Positions 11,151 through 22,780 of a DNA stretch of 64,000 nt are shown piece after piece; position 1 is the first letter of the stretch, and every line of letters starts with the position of its first letter. The DNA is taken from positions 4,960,001-5,024,000 of the forward strand of contig PUFA01000116.1 of assembly GCA_003508835.1 (NCBI GenBank). The letters run 5' to 3'. The position numbers were made by a program, and so were the translations under genes. Under the pieces are notes generated by a model. It ran no database searches and had not been told where the DNA came from. It saw only the letters and a list, made by a program, of their open reading frames with translations. Origin of the DNA: Eonycteris spelaea (Eukaryota; Chordata; Mammalia; Chiroptera; Pteropodidae).

Positions 11151-11591
11151 CTAAGGATCTCTGAGTTATTCTCCAACATGGAAGTTAAATTTTTGGAGAA
11201 TAAATAAGAGTGCCTTCAAGTTTGTAAGTTCCTTTCCTATCACACCACCATTTTTTTCAATTACACCCTTGCCAAATCTCATGACACATGGAGTCAGTGA
11301 CTTTATATACTTGTGTTGGAGAGGTAGACAGACTGCATTCATCTTCAGAACCCAGATCTGAATTATGATAATTTTTAATAGTAAAGATACTCAAAATCAA
11401 AGGAGAAAAAAATTTATATCTGATAAAATCCTATTTGATAAAACATCAATGAATGTAAGCTATCTGAACATTTCCTTACAAAAGAGAAGGGAAGTCACAC
11501 TCTTGTACCATTAAGGCACACATAAGAAGAAAGTCGTGAACTTTCTGGATTAGAAAATAATTGTCCAGTTAGGGAATTAAACCTATTCCAG
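11150..11591. other. OR 3' flank of half B, with empty L1 site
   Basis: Contains the single-copy target site (about 11,149-11,170) that is duplicated around the L1 insertion in the A units. The remainder is the diverged counterpart of 580-1,008, with no gene. Confidence 0.6.
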
Positions 11592-12524
11592 TCAGGAATG
11601 ACTGTCCTTGCACAGTGCTCTCCTCAGGGCACCCTTGACCTCTGCATTCCTCAGGCTGTAGATCAGCGGGTTCAGCATAGGGTTGACAAGACTGTGAAAC
11701 AGAAAAAGGATCTTCTGCTGCTCCTCAGGATGGCGGGACTTGGGGGCCATGTAGGTGACGATGGCACTGCCAAAGAAGAGCCCGACCACGCAGAGGTGGG
11801 AGGAGCAGGTGGAGAAGGCCTTTCTGCGGCCGTCCCCAGACTGGATCCGCAGGATGGCAACGAGGATGCGCGTGTAGGACACCAGCACCAGGCTGAGGGG
11901 CCCCACTAGGATAAACACAGCAGCAGCAAAGATGACAACTTGGTTGAGCCATGTGTCAGCACAGGCCAGCTTGAGGACAGACAGAAGTTCACAGAAGAAG
12001 TGGTTGATTTCATGAGGCCCACAGAAGGGCAGCCTCAGAACAAGAACCATATGGACCAGAGCCAGCAGGGAGCCACATGCCCATGATGTCACCACCAGAA
12101 TGATGCAGACACTCCAGCTCATGATGACAGAATATCGGAGGGGGTGGCAGATGGCCACATACCGATCATAGGACATCATCAGCAGGAGAAGACATTCAGT
12201 GTGAGCAAAAATCAAAAAGAGAAAGGTCTGTGTCATGCAGCCGGCAAAGGAGATGGGCTTGGCCGGATTCAGGAGGTTCACCAGCATCTGCGGCACCGTG
12301 TTGCAGGCATAGGCCATGTCGACGGTGGCCAGGTGCGAGAGGAAGAAGTACATGGGGGTGTGCAGTCTGGGGTCCAGTGAGATGAGCCCCAGGATGACTC
12401 CGTTTCCCAGAAGGGTGAAGGCGTAGAACAGAGAGAAAAATCCAAAGAGGAGAATGTGGATCCTCAGACCAAGACAAAATCCCAGGAGGATGAATTGTGT
12501 AACTACTGTCTGATTTTCCTCCAT
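11592..12524 (-). CDS. Intact olfactory receptor, OR2A family (OR2A1/OR2A42-like), copy B1
   Basis: Odorant receptor, class II OR2A: seven-transmembrane GPCR of olfactory cilia, expected to signal through Golf. The conserved-start product is 310 residues, the usual OR2A length. An in-frame Met at 12,560 would give 322. Numbering from the longer form: NQT glycosylation site 16-18, LGN in TM1 at 51-53, LHTPMYFFL 66-74, extracellular disulfide Cys108/Cys180, SYDRYVAICHPLRY 130-143, loop-2 Cys190 and Cys200, SY 228-229 in TM5, KAFSTCSSHL 247-256, NPMLNPLIYSLRN 293-305. Ends in KDSHS then TGA. No frameshift and no missing key residue. The odorant ligand cannot be deduced. A purine microsatellite lies just upstream, and any non-coding 5' exon or promoter was not located. 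Confidence 0.95.
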   Translation of the reverse strand: MEENQTVVTQFILLGFCLGLRIHILLFGFFSLFYAFTLLGNGVILGLISLDPRLHTPMYFFLSHLATVDMAYACNTVPQMLVNLLNPAKPISFAGCMTQTFLFLIFAHTECLLLLMMSYDRYVAICHPLRYSVIMSWSVCIILVVTSWACGSLLALVHMVLVLRLPFCGPHEINHFFCELLSVLKLACADTWLNQVVIFAAAVFILVGPLSLVLVSYTRILVAILRIQSGDGRRKAFSTCSSHLCVVGLFFGSAIVTYMAPKSRHPEEQQKILFLFHSLVNPMLNPLIYSLRNAEVKGALRRALCKDSHS

Positions 12525-12593
12525 TTCACTATTAAAGAAAGAATCTGATAGATACGCCACTTTAAACTATTTTATTTACTATTTCATAAATTT

Positions 12594-12598
12594 TGCTG
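12594..12598 (-). promoter_or_regulatory. Possible 3' splice site upstream of the OR coding exon
   Basis: OR coding exons usually have an acceptor within a few hundred bases of the start codon. On the minus strand here tccacacag precedes caaaatttatg about 70 nt upstream of the start, with a CAG at this point and a very long pyrimidine tract about 50 nt further upstream. The same word is present at the A copies. This is inference only, with no transcript evidence. Confidence 0.25.
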
Positions 12599-12649
12599 TG
12601 TGGAGGGTTACTGGAATATATTCTTTAAGAACTCATGACTTACAAGGAT

Positions 12650-12690
12650 AGAAGGAAGGAAGGCAGGCAGGCAGGCAGGCAGGAAGGAGC

Positions 12691-12723
<33 letters not shown>

Positions 12724-12840
12724 CAGAGAGAGAGAGAGAGAAGAGAGAGAGAGGAAGGAAGGAAGGAAGGAAGGAAGGAAGGAAGGAAGGAAGGAAGGGA
12801 AAGATAAGAGAAAAAGAAAGAAAGAAAAATAGGAGGGAAA
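12650..12840. repeat. Purine-rich microsatellite 5' of OR copy B1
   Basis: Composite GGAA / GGCA / GAGACA / GA / GGAA array, then GAAA-rich. It is about 125 bp upstream of the OR start. The second half B (31,001-31,197) has a different internal pattern, so this is one of the few obvious differences near the two identical ORs. Confidence 0.95.
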
Positions 12841-13036
12841 GATCGATGATGGAAACAATGAAAAGTAAAATAGAAACACAGACTTATTTCTTTAAACAAA
12901 TTTAAATTAATTATCTGACCATTAAGCTAAACTCTCAGCATGACTTTCTCATTTCTGGAAGGGGAATATGTCACCAGTGATCACCTACCTAGAGCCATTG
13001 ATACTGCAATAGATTAAGAATTATTACCCAAGACAA

Positions 13037-13048
13037 CATAGAAAATAG
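13037..13048. other. Deletion junction specific to half B
   Basis: To the left the sequence follows the counterpart of 2,260-2,455. To the right (ggggacacatggcaac) it follows the counterpart of about 6,800. About 4.3 kb of A-type sequence, including the L1 fragment and the 5S-derived element, is therefore absent. The junction is identical in the second half B at about 31,393-31,405. Confidence 0.75.
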
Positions 13049-15104
13049 GGGACACATGGCAACACTCTTCTTCTATGTCTGCTCTCAGCCCGACAGTCAC
13101 GCGAGCAGGAAACACAGCCAGCCACAGAGCACACCGCTGAGACACCGCCACTCGTTACAGGCCCTGAGCACTCGGCATCCTTGGAAGTTCGTGAAGCTCA
13201 GCACTGCCCCCCGGTCCCCCAATCTCCAGGACGGTCCAGTGAGCCCACGACGAGGCAGAACCAGTGTGACAATGAGTAAGCCCCTGGCATTAACCTCCGT
13301 GGTTCAGCTCCTCCGCTCTGTGTCCTGGGCCCCTGGTTTTACAGCAGAGCTGGGATGAAAGGACCCAGAGAAACCAGCTGATCGCGAGTCCCCACCCAAG
13401 TGTGGAGATGCTGCAGAGAGCTGTTATGGAGGCCGTGGGTGCATCGGGGACTCCAAAGGGAGGCCCAGGTTTCCCAGGGGGGCTTATTAAACCTGCCTGA
13501 GGGAGGGCTGTCCAGGGTGCACAGAGCATTGTAGGTATCCTCTCATGGCTTATCTGGCAGGAGAGCTGAGAACCATTTCCCACTGTGGAGGGAGGAGACG
13601 TCCCTCTCCCAGGCAACTGCCTGGAGCCATGGCCTCTCCCAGGAGGGGCAGGTAGTTCCTGACTGATGTGTTCTCTTGTTCCTTTACATTTCTTTCTCAT
13701 CCCGGACCTAGGAGGTTTAGGAATTTCCTACCTAGCAATTGTGCAGCTTACGAACAAATGAGGCTGTGCTCAGGGGGGCCCTGGCCTGCGGGGGTTTGGG
13801 CCTGAACTCGCAGTCTGGCACAGGTGTCACCATTCACGTGCGTGCTGCCCTGTACTGCGACTGCCCACGTCCACTGGGAGAGAAGCACGTGCTTCTGTAG
13901 GATGCAGAAAAGTGCTGCGGCTATGTAGAAAGGGCCGGCGCGCGGTAGGTGACCACAGATGTTAGGGGCAGGCACACAGTAGGTGACCATAGGTGTTAGA
14001 ATCTTCTAGACTTTACTCTTCATGCCAGCTGAACTGCAGAAAGGTAGTGAATAGGAAACTATGCAAATGACAAAAACTCTATGAAATCCAGGGAAAAACA
14101 GTTGTAGGGGGAATTTTTTCTATATTCAACATCATTAAACATCAGTTATGAATAGTCGTCTTAGGCTATCGAAATAGAATGTGGGAGCTAAGACAGTCAG
14201 AAGTTAAACATAAAATTTTACAATGCCAATAAACAAAAATTCAGGAAATGCATCACCTCAAAATAAACCTTTTTAAACAAACAAACAAACAAACAAACGA
14301 ATGTGAAAATTCAGGAAATGCATCACCTTAAAGTAACTTGCTTTCTATTATGTATCAAGGTGATGCGACATTTGAACTGTGGACAGCTTCTGAAAGTGGC
14401 CAGAGTGAAACCTGGACATATACGAAACACAGATGTACGCAAAGTAGAACGACAAATCCTGTGCTCTCAAATGTTTACACCCTGCCCCGGCGTGAGGAAA
14501 TCTGGAAACTGCCTCTTATGAGCAAGTGGTAAACTGAACCCCTGCTCAGAGAAAGGTTTAAGAGAATCAACTGCTATTATCAATACCTTCGGAATATGGG
14601 TTATACTTAGATATTTTCACAAACATGAGCATTTAGAAAGGAATCAGGAAGTAAGTGCAATGTCTGGGATTATCACACAGTCAGAAACTAAGGAAAATCC
14701 TTAAGATCACAAGCATCTAAAGCTATAACTCATCACTGTCCGGTCTGTTGAAATCAACTTGAAATAAATTTTATCTTGAGGGTGTTCACGATTAAAGAGT
14801 AAACGTGGCAAGTAAATAAAGGAAGTCAGCACAGAGACAACACAGTCTTATAAACTGAAATGAAAATCAAATTATGCGGAATGTACGGGCTTCTGTTTTA
14901 GCCATGCAGTTGCCTTAGAGATGGGGAGTCTCATTTATTCTGTGTATTACTGGGTTTCCAACTCACACTATTTTAATCAATAAGACAGGGACATCACATA
15001 AACATGATAGCATAATATTAAATAAAAATAAAGAGATACAAAAAGGATGTATTCAAAGTAACACCTTGACACAATTTAGCCGTAAAATTAATGCTGTTCT
15101 GTAA

Positions 15105-15240
15105 GGACACAACCATTAACATCAATCTAATCTTCACAACAGTTGCCAAGGGAAATTGATATTGAATTGACACATGAAAAAATCCTGTTACGTGCCCCAC
15201 AAAGGTCACAGAGCCAGTGAGTGGCATGGCAGGACACTTC
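15105..15240 (-). mobile_element. MIR SINE, antisense
   Basis: Reads as a MIR in reverse: ctaatcttcacaacagt, a diverged middle, then ccacaaaggtcacagagccag and gagtggcatggcaggac. The second copy is at about 33,466-33,600. Confidence 0.65.
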
Positions 15241-15252
15241 TCTATTAATAGT

Positions 15253-15395
15253 CACAGTGTAGTCTGGGGATCAGCATCATCAGCAAGACAGCAGAGACTA
15301 TGAAATGCGAGTCTCTGCCCATCCCCTCCAGACGTACTGATCCTCAGATAATCCATATACACATTAACATCACAGAAGCACTGGTCTACACATGA
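15253..15395 (-). mobile_element. MER5A-like hAT DNA transposon fragment
   Basis: The wording gtctggggatcagcatcatcagca, ctccagacgtactgatcctcag and cattaacatcacagaagcactggtc follows the antisense MER5A layout (nonautonomous hAT-Charlie). Duplicated at about 33,614-33,757. Confidence 0.55.
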
Positions 15396-16109
15396 CTGAG
15401 CAGAGAGTAAAAAGTCGTCCTAAAGGTCAGTGGTTGCCAGAACCCACTCCAATCCAAAGACACTGTGGAATCTAATTTCAAGTCATTTGTGAACCGTGTC
15501 CCACCCACAGCACCCAATCGATACTATCATTTTTACAAGTTACAGCCCCCAATTCTAGACCATCTGACAAGACACAGGAGGGTTAACACCCTCTACGTGG
15601 CTACTCAGCTAGCACAAGCACCATCCTGGCACACCATCCCCATAGACTTAAGCAATTAGTCACTCTCTTTTTGAAAGGCCCATAACCTCTGTTGGCATGA
15701 TGGAAATAGATACATAGCTCTCTTTTTAAAAATAAACACCGAATGCATTCTCCTAATATGTTTGCAATTCCTCTGTGATCCCTGGAAAATGGGACGTAAT
15801 TAATTGTTCATATTCACTGACAAGAAAGTTTGCAAGAACTGAGCACATCTAGGACTAAAAGTGACAAATAGACAATAAGATGTCTGACTTGGAGAGAATG
15901 ATGGCTGCCATGTTGAAGTGACATATTTTATGAAGTTACATACTGATTATATTTTTAAGAGGAGTTTGGGTTAAATGATCCGTCATTTGTTTATTTCGTT
16001 GGCATTGACTGAGGGATGCCTATGAAAACAGGCCTGGTCTAGCCAATGAAGACGTAATATCAGAAGGTCCTTTTCAAAAGAATGTTCACAGTTAGTTGAG
16101 ACTGGATTG

Positions 16110-16345
16110 ACTGAATTTGCATTCTTATTTCACTACTTGATATTTTTTGTGACAAATTGAACATGTCAATCAATTACTTCTAACCTAACCTCAATTTCCC
16201 TTCTATAATGAGAAAAACATACTAATATAGTATACTTCAACAGCTGTGATATAGAACACAATGTCAACAACAAATTTGAACATAGTGTCTGGTACAAGGC
16301 CAGTTACTAAATGAATTTTTGCTACAATTACTTTCTGCTATTACT
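16110..16345 (+). mobile_element. MIR SINE, sense, with a corrupted middle
   Basis: Matches the MIR core and tail: cctcaatttcccttctataatg, gaacatagtgtctggtacaa, ttactttctgctattactat. The sister copy at about 34,475-34,690 reads more cleanly as a MIR. The present copy has many extra and missing bases between 16,140 and 16,270. Confidence 0.7.
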
Positions 16346-17025
16346 ATTGTCCTACAAATAAAAACGGTTTGACACATGTGACATCGGAAGGACACTTTAA
16401 CACTGCAATCGTGTGTGAGTAGTTAACTGAAAGCTAAAGGCGCAGAAATGAACATGACAAGGGCTTGTCCGGTGTGTGCCCAGGGCTAGGCAGTGTGCTG
16501 GTGTTGGCAACAAAGTGAGGACCCGCATCCAGTTCCTGCCACCCTCTAAGTGAAACCGGAAACCCCTGAGCGATTTTCGGTAAGTGCCACCTGAAAGATC
16601 GTGAGAATTTTGAACACCGAAAATGAGCGCTGCATTCCTTCGCCGAGGGAGAGGGCTCTTCTTACATCAAATTCTATCGCACTTCCATTCGCATCCCACC
16701 CCACTGCGGAGACACCAGTGACAAACTGCAGCAGCGACCTTCCCTCCTCTGCTGTTTTCCGTTGCGCTGCCCAGCTCGTCGCCAGAGCCCTGCTCCGTCC
16801 CTGACCCCTGAAGCCTCCTTCCCTTCCTGTGACCACACTGTGCCCCGTTTCACATGCCAGTTCAGAGGCAACCTGCTTTCTGTAGCCCGTGTCAGTCCTT
16901 TTCTGCCTAGAGCCCCACGACCCTCACGTTACCGACAGGTACGCTCTAAAGAGGCCACGTTACCAGCGCTTAAGGCGGCAGGGTCACGAATAAGATTGCT
17001 TTACTCCAATCCTGGACCAGACAAT

Positions 17026-17166
17026 CCTTAGTTGTGATACTGGGCAAGTTAACCTCTCTGTGAGTCCATTTCCTTACATGTGCAAAGCGGGAAAAATGAC
17101 TGTCTTTTGTCTCAAAGAATCGTCTGGAGAATTGAGATAATGCATATAAAGTGCTATTGCTGGCCT
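17026..17166 (+). mobile_element. MIR SINE, sense (unit 1 half B copy)
   Basis: Counterpart of 9,635-9,775. Here the core reads tgggcaagttaacctctctg, closer to the MIR consensus wording. Confidence 0.75.
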
Positions 17167-18559
17167 ACAGCATCAGAGACAGAGAGAGAAGTCAGAGATA
17201 TAGAGAGACACGGAGACAGAGGACAGAAAAGGAGAGACAGAGGGACATAAACTATGGTGTGGTGACTTGGTGTATGGTTCTGGGTCAAAGCTGAACTAAA
17301 TCACCAGTCTCAAGGGGAATGGCATCTAGTCTCACCTTCTTCTTGGCCTGTGTTCCTCTCAAATCCAATGCTTTTTGCAACTACACCCACAGGATTCACC
17401 ATCCAGGCAGACCAGTCTCCCGTAAATGATCTCGGATCTTCCAGGCCTTACACAGAACAGATGGGAACTCTGTGGCATACGGGAGGCTGTAGGGGACCCT
17501 CCTTCACGTAGCATGTCCTTCCTTGGGATAACTCGGCCTCGCTCTTTATGCCGTGACACGGATGTGGCTATACTACGCTGCTCTGGGAAGCGCAGAGGGC
17601 TCAGCAGCCAGGCTGCACATATCAGATAGACTGACGACAGGACCTGCTTCGTGGACTTGATGGTGACTGAACGAGAGGATCCTTGTCAACTGCTGTCGAT
17701 ACACAGCCCACAGCACTGGGCACGTCAGTGGTCGAGATGTTAGCTATTATTACAAAAGCCCATTTTCATTTGTATTCAGTAAGCTCTGTTCCTCACTCAC
17801 AGTTAGTAAGAGTTGGGCTGAGTAATTATCAATCCCCGAATGAAGAGCACACACTTATTCTTCCCCACAAGTCCCCGTTCACTCTTACTGTGAAAGCCAG
17901 ACAGGCTCTGCCAGCAAGTGGCCAACCTAGCCTCAGGGCAGGTTAGACAGTGCAGTTTGTGGGCAACACGCTGAGAGCCACCTAAAAGGTGTGGGTGCAC
18001 CCCTGACCACTACATTTCCAAACTGGAGTGCATCACTAAGTCTCACTATGCCTCCAAGGCAGAAGAGCCAGCAGCGCTGCACTAGCCCCTTAGAGAACCT
18101 GGTGAAATGTCCCATTTCAGGACAGGGCATTCTGATGAGGGGACCAGTACAGGTCTGGATAACCAGGAGAGCCTGCCGGGGAAAGACCCTGGAGAGCCAC
18201 GTGCACAGACCGTGCGCACGTCCGCGTGATGCCAGCTCCGTGCTGCACATTTTCTGGAGAATCCATAAACAACCCAAGCGGTGCCATCGGCACCCATTCC
18301 TGGCTTCCTCGGGGACGGACCGCCCTGCGTTGCCTGTTTGCTGGCTGCTAGCTGAGCGGTTTCCACCTGCAGTCGCCAACGTGCTCTGCTCCATGGCACG
18401 CGCAGGCTTTTGCCTTCTCGCCTCTCTCGTCCTACACGGCTTGCCTTCACGTTGTTTCTTAATGCAGCTTGCCTGTCACCTTCCCCATATGAGTCAATAG
18501 CCTTCATGGGAAATTCTCTATATCTTGCAACACAAGTAACTAATGATCCCTGCATTATT

Positions 18560-18900
18560 TGTTTTGTTTGTTTATATGGTGACATTGGTGAACAATGTCT
18601 AGTAGGTTTCAAGTGTACAATTCAACAGTAAGGCGTATATATTCTGCACTCTGTGTTCAACGCCCGTAGTTAGATTTTTTTTCTTCGCCCCGTATCTGAC
18701 CCGCATTACTCCATGACCTCTCCCGACCCTCTACCCTCTGGAAACCACTAGTCTATCGTCCATGTCCATGAGTCTCTGTTTGTTTGTCCTGTTTGTTTGT
18801 TGCTTTTAGGTTTAAATCCCACATATAAATGATACATGTGGTTTTCAACCTTTCTGTTTGGCTTATTTCACTTAGCATGATTACCTCACACGAGACAAAT
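18560..18900 (-). mobile_element. Antisense L1 3'-end insertion (unit 2 copy)
   Basis: Same insert as at 223-564, with the flanking repeats at 18,538-18,559 and 18,901-18,922. It differs from the first copy by a few single-base indels. Confidence 0.75.
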
Positions 18901-19344
18901 AATTAAAGATCCTTGAATTATTCTTTAACAAAAAAGTTGAATTTTTGGAGAATAGACAAGTGTGACTTTAAGGCTGAAAGATCATTTCCTTTCCCTGCAG
19001 CATTTTTCAAACATTAAACTCTTCCTACTCTTATGACACATGTTTTAATGACCTTACATTCTTAGTTGAAGACGTAGATCCACTTTAACCAACTGTTGGT
19101 AGCTAGATATGAATCCAAATCATTTTTATACCACAGACACTCAAAATTCAATGAGCAATAAAATAACAATATCTGATAAAATCATATCTGAAATAAAATG
19201 AATTTATGAACGCTATCTAAGACTTCCCTACAGAGGGAGAAGGAAGTCCTGCTCTTGTGTCATTAGGCACATGTAAGAAGAAAGTCGTGAACTTTCTGGA
19301 TTTAGAAAGTGATTCTTTACTTAGGCAACTTAAACCTATTCCAG

Positions 19345-20276
19345 TCAGGAATGACTGTCCTTGCACAGTGCTCTCCTCAGGGCACCCTTGACCTCTGCGT
19401 TCCTCAGGCTGTAGATCAGCGGGTTCAGCATAGGGTTGAAGAAACTGTAAAACAGGAAAAGGATCTTCTGCTGCTCCTCAGGATGGCGGGACTTGGGGGC
19501 CATGTAGGTGACGATGGCACTGCCAAAGAAGAGCCCGACCACGCAGAGGTGGGAGGAGCAGGTGGAGAAGGCCTTTCTGCGGCCGTCCCCAGACTGGATC
19601 CGCAGGATGGCAACGAGGATGCGCGTGTAGGACACCAGCACATAGCCGAGGGGCCCCACTAGGATAAACACACAGGCCGTAAAGATGACAACTTTGTTAG
19701 CCATGTGTCAGCACAGGCCAGCTTGAGGACAGACAGGACTTCACAGAAGAAATGGTTGATTTCATGAGGTCCACAGAAGGGCAGCCTCAGAACAAGAACC
19801 ATTTGAACAAGAGCCAGCAGGGAGCCACATGCCCATGATGTCACCACCAGAATGATGCAGACACTCCACGTCATGATGACAGAATATCGGAGCGGGTGGC
19901 AGATGGCCACATACCGATCATAGGACATCATCAGCAGGAGAAGACATTCTGTTAGGGCAAAAGTCAAAAAGAGAAAGGTCTGTGTCATGCAGCCGGCAAA
20001 GGAGATGGGCTTGGCCGGATTCAGGAGGTTTACCAGCATCTGCGGCACTGTGTTGCAGGCATAGGCTATGTCGACGGTGGCCAGGTGCGAGAGGAAGAAG
20101 TACATGGGGGTATGCAGTCTGGGGTCCAGTGAGATGAGCCCCAGGATGACTCCGTTTCCCAGAAGGGTGAAGGCGTAGAATAGAGAGAAAAATCCAAAGA
20201 GGAGAATGTGGATCCTCGGACCAAGACAAAATCCCAGGAGAATGAATTGTGTAACTACTGTCTGATTTTCCTCCAT
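19345..20276 (-). pseudogene. Olfactory receptor, OR2A family, unit 2 A copy, one frameshift
   Basis: Same gene as at 1,009-1,938 but without its three lesions. The only break is one missing base at about 19,698 (ttgttagcc where the others have ttgttgagcc), in extracellular loop 2/TM5. The two frames overlap: the 5' part from the conserved MEEN start covers TM1 to loop 2, and the 3' part covers TM5 to the KDSHS end with KAFSTCSSHL and NPMLNPLIYSLRN. Because sister copy 1 is intact at this position and broken elsewhere, the lesion arose after duplication or is a consensus error. If the base is an error, this is a full receptor differing from the intact B copies at scattered residues, such as the TM3 and TM5 segments. 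Confidence 0.85.
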
Positions 20277-20400
20277 TTCACTATTAAAGAAAGAATCTGA
20301 TAGATACACCATTTTAAACTATTTTATTTACTCTTTCATAAATTTTGCTGTGTGGAAAGTTACTGGAAAACTTCTTTAAGAACTCATGACTTACAAGGAT

Positions 20401-20608
20401 AAAAGGAAGGAAGGAAGGAAGGAAGGAAGGAAGGAAGGAAGGAAGGAAGGAAGGAAGGAAGGAAGGAAAGAAAGAAATAAGGAAGGAAGAAGTGAGGAAG
20501 GGAGGGAGGGAGGGGGAGAGAGAGAGAGTGAGCGAGAGGAGAAAGAAAGAAAAAAGAGAGAAAGAAAGAAAAGATGGAAAAAGAAATAAGAAAAATAGGA
20601 GGGAAAGA
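20401..20608. repeat. Purine-rich (GGAA)n microsatellite 5' of the OR
   Basis: Longer GGAA run than at 2,062-2,260 followed by the same degenerate GA-rich part. Same position relative to the OR start. Confidence 0.95.
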
Positions 20609-20974
20609 TCGATGATGAAAACAAATAGTAAAGAAAAGTAAAATAGACAGACTTATTTCTTTAAACAAATTTAAATTAATTATCTGACCATTAAGCTAAA
20701 TTCTCAGTATGACATTTTCATTTGTGGAAGGGGAATATGTCACCAGTGATCACCTACCTAGAGCCATTGATACTGCAATAGAATTAAGAATTATTACCCA
20801 AAATAACAGTCAGGAAATATGGACTGTCTCAGAACTACATAAGTTCAAATCTATGAAAGAATTACTGGAGAGTAGGAATAATCCGTAACACAAGAGCTTA
20901 AAATGAAAGGATCCATGAAAAGAAAACAATTTTACTTCCTTCAGCAGAAAACATGACTGAGTTATAAAGTATCT

Positions 20975-22780
20975 AAGTCCACATTCATGGATTGGAAGCA
21001 TTAATATTTGAAGATACACAAAAACCCAAGTTATCTATATGGTCAACGTAATCCCCACCTAGACTCCAACGGCATTTTTTACAGAAGTAGATTAAAATCC
21101 TAAATTGTGAAGGAGCCACAAAATACCTCAAATAGCCAAAGACATCCTGAGAAATAAGAAGAGAGTGAAACAAATCACATTTCCTGGATTCAAACTGCAT
21201 CATAAAGTCACATAGTACTCCTACATGGTATTGCTTAAAAACAGACACAGAGACCAATGGAACAGAATTCCAGAAAAAAACTTACACATATACAGTCCAC
21301 GAGTACTTAACAAGGGAGTCAAAAAACTCAATGGAGGAAAGATGGTCTCTTTAATACATGGTGCTGGGAAAATTGAATATTCTCATGGAAAAGAATGAAA
21401 CCATAGCTCTTTTTTCAATCACAAAATCTAATTTGAAAAGGATTAAAGACTGACATAGAAGACTCACAATCATAAAACTCCTAGAAAAAAATGTAAAAAA
21501 AAGAACCGTGAAGTGGGTCCTGGCAATGATTTTTTGGTTGGACACCTAAGGCACAACAACACAATCAAAAATAAGCAAGCGGAACTACATCGAAATAAAC
21601 AATGCTTCTGCCGAGCAAAAGAAGTCATCAGCAAAATGGAAGACGACCTCTAGGATGTGAAACAAATATCTATACTCCATGTATTTTATAAAGGGTTAAG
21701 ATCCAAAATATATGAAAAAAATACAACCTATTAGAAAAAAAAAATTCGAATAATCTCACACACAAAAAAATTGGGCAAAGAACCTAAATAGACATTTTTG
21801 TAGAGAAGACATATGTATAGCTAACAGGTGCCTGAGAACATGCTCAACAGCACTAACCATCAGGAAAACAAAAACCAAAACCACAGTGAGATGTCGTCTC
21901 ACTCCTGTTAGAATGGGTATCACCAAATGACAAGAGATAAACATATGCTGGTGCGGATATGAGGAAAAGGAACCCACCTGCACTGCTGGTAGGACTTTAA
22001 GTTAGTGTAGGCACTGCGGAGACAGTATGGAGCTCCTTACAGAAATACAGAAGGACCAGATGGCCCAACGATTTCATTTCTGGGAATATATCAGAAGGAA
22101 ACAGTCATGTGTCAACAGATCTGCAGCTCCATGTTCACTGCAGCATTATTCATGATAGCCAAGTCATGAAGACACAGTAAGTGTCCATCAGGGATGAAGG
22201 ATGAAGTAGTGTGTTATATACACACACACACACAAACGCATACATAATGGAATACTCAGCCATAAAAACAAGGAAATCCTGCCATTTCTGACAATAGGGG
22301 TGAAACTTGAGGGCATTAGGGCATTTTACCAAGTAAAATAACTCAGAGAAAGACAAGTATTCTATGATCTCACTTACCTGTGTGATTAAAAAAAATTAAT
22401 AAAAACAAATTCATCAATAAAGACAAGATTTGTGGCTACCAGAGGAGGGGAGGTGGTGGAGAGGAGTCTGAGGTAGGTGCTATAAGGTACAGACTTCCAA
22501 CCATGAGGGAAATAAGTACAAGAGATGTAAGGTACAACACAACAATGACAGTCCTCAATGCTGTGTGATACACTTGAAAGTAGGTAGTAGAGTAAATCCT
22601 CACGGTTTTAATTGCAAGGAAAGAAAAAACACTTTATTTCTGTCTCTACAGATGATGGGTATTAATCAGACTTACTGTGATCATCCCACAATGTTTGCAA
22701 GTCGAATCATTACGTCTTACACCTTGAACTTCTACAGTGCTGTTTGTCAATTATATCTCAATAAAACCAAACAAACCTGA
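20975..22780 (+). mobile_element. L1 LINE fragment, sense (unit 2 copy)
   Basis: Copy of 2,620-4,425 with scattered 1-bp indels. Same ORF2 landmarks and 3' UTR end. Confidence 0.88.

Larger units (their letters stand above)
14870..16555. other. Half-B-specific segment carrying old repeats
   Basis: About 1.7 kb found only in the two B halves (second copy about 33,230-34,900) in place of the 560-bp A-specific piece. It carries a MIR in each orientation and a MER5A-like element. A 64-codon ORF at 15,465-15,659 resembles nothing known. Confidence 0.65.
10948..18336. repeat. Tandem segmental duplication, unit 1 half B
   Basis: A shorter paralogous half. Starting from the same sequence as window base 1, it lacks the antisense L1 insertion, carries an intact OR, a similar purine microsatellite, then jumps at about 13,037-13,048 to the counterpart of about 6,800. 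It follows half A to about 8,605, has its own 1.7 kb (14,870-16,555), then rejoins the A block (9,167 corresponds to 16,556) to the end. Half B is closer to the other half B (29,298-36,666) than to either half A. The A/B split therefore predates the copying of the whole ~18.3 kb unit. Confidence 0.92.

Noticed and set aside
11598..11909. Plus-strand ORFs across the OR exons (also near 12,144, 19,309, 29,948, 37,645, 60,464)
   Set aside because: These are antisense shadows of the highly conserved OR 3' and middle coding regions, repeating in every copy because the OR does.
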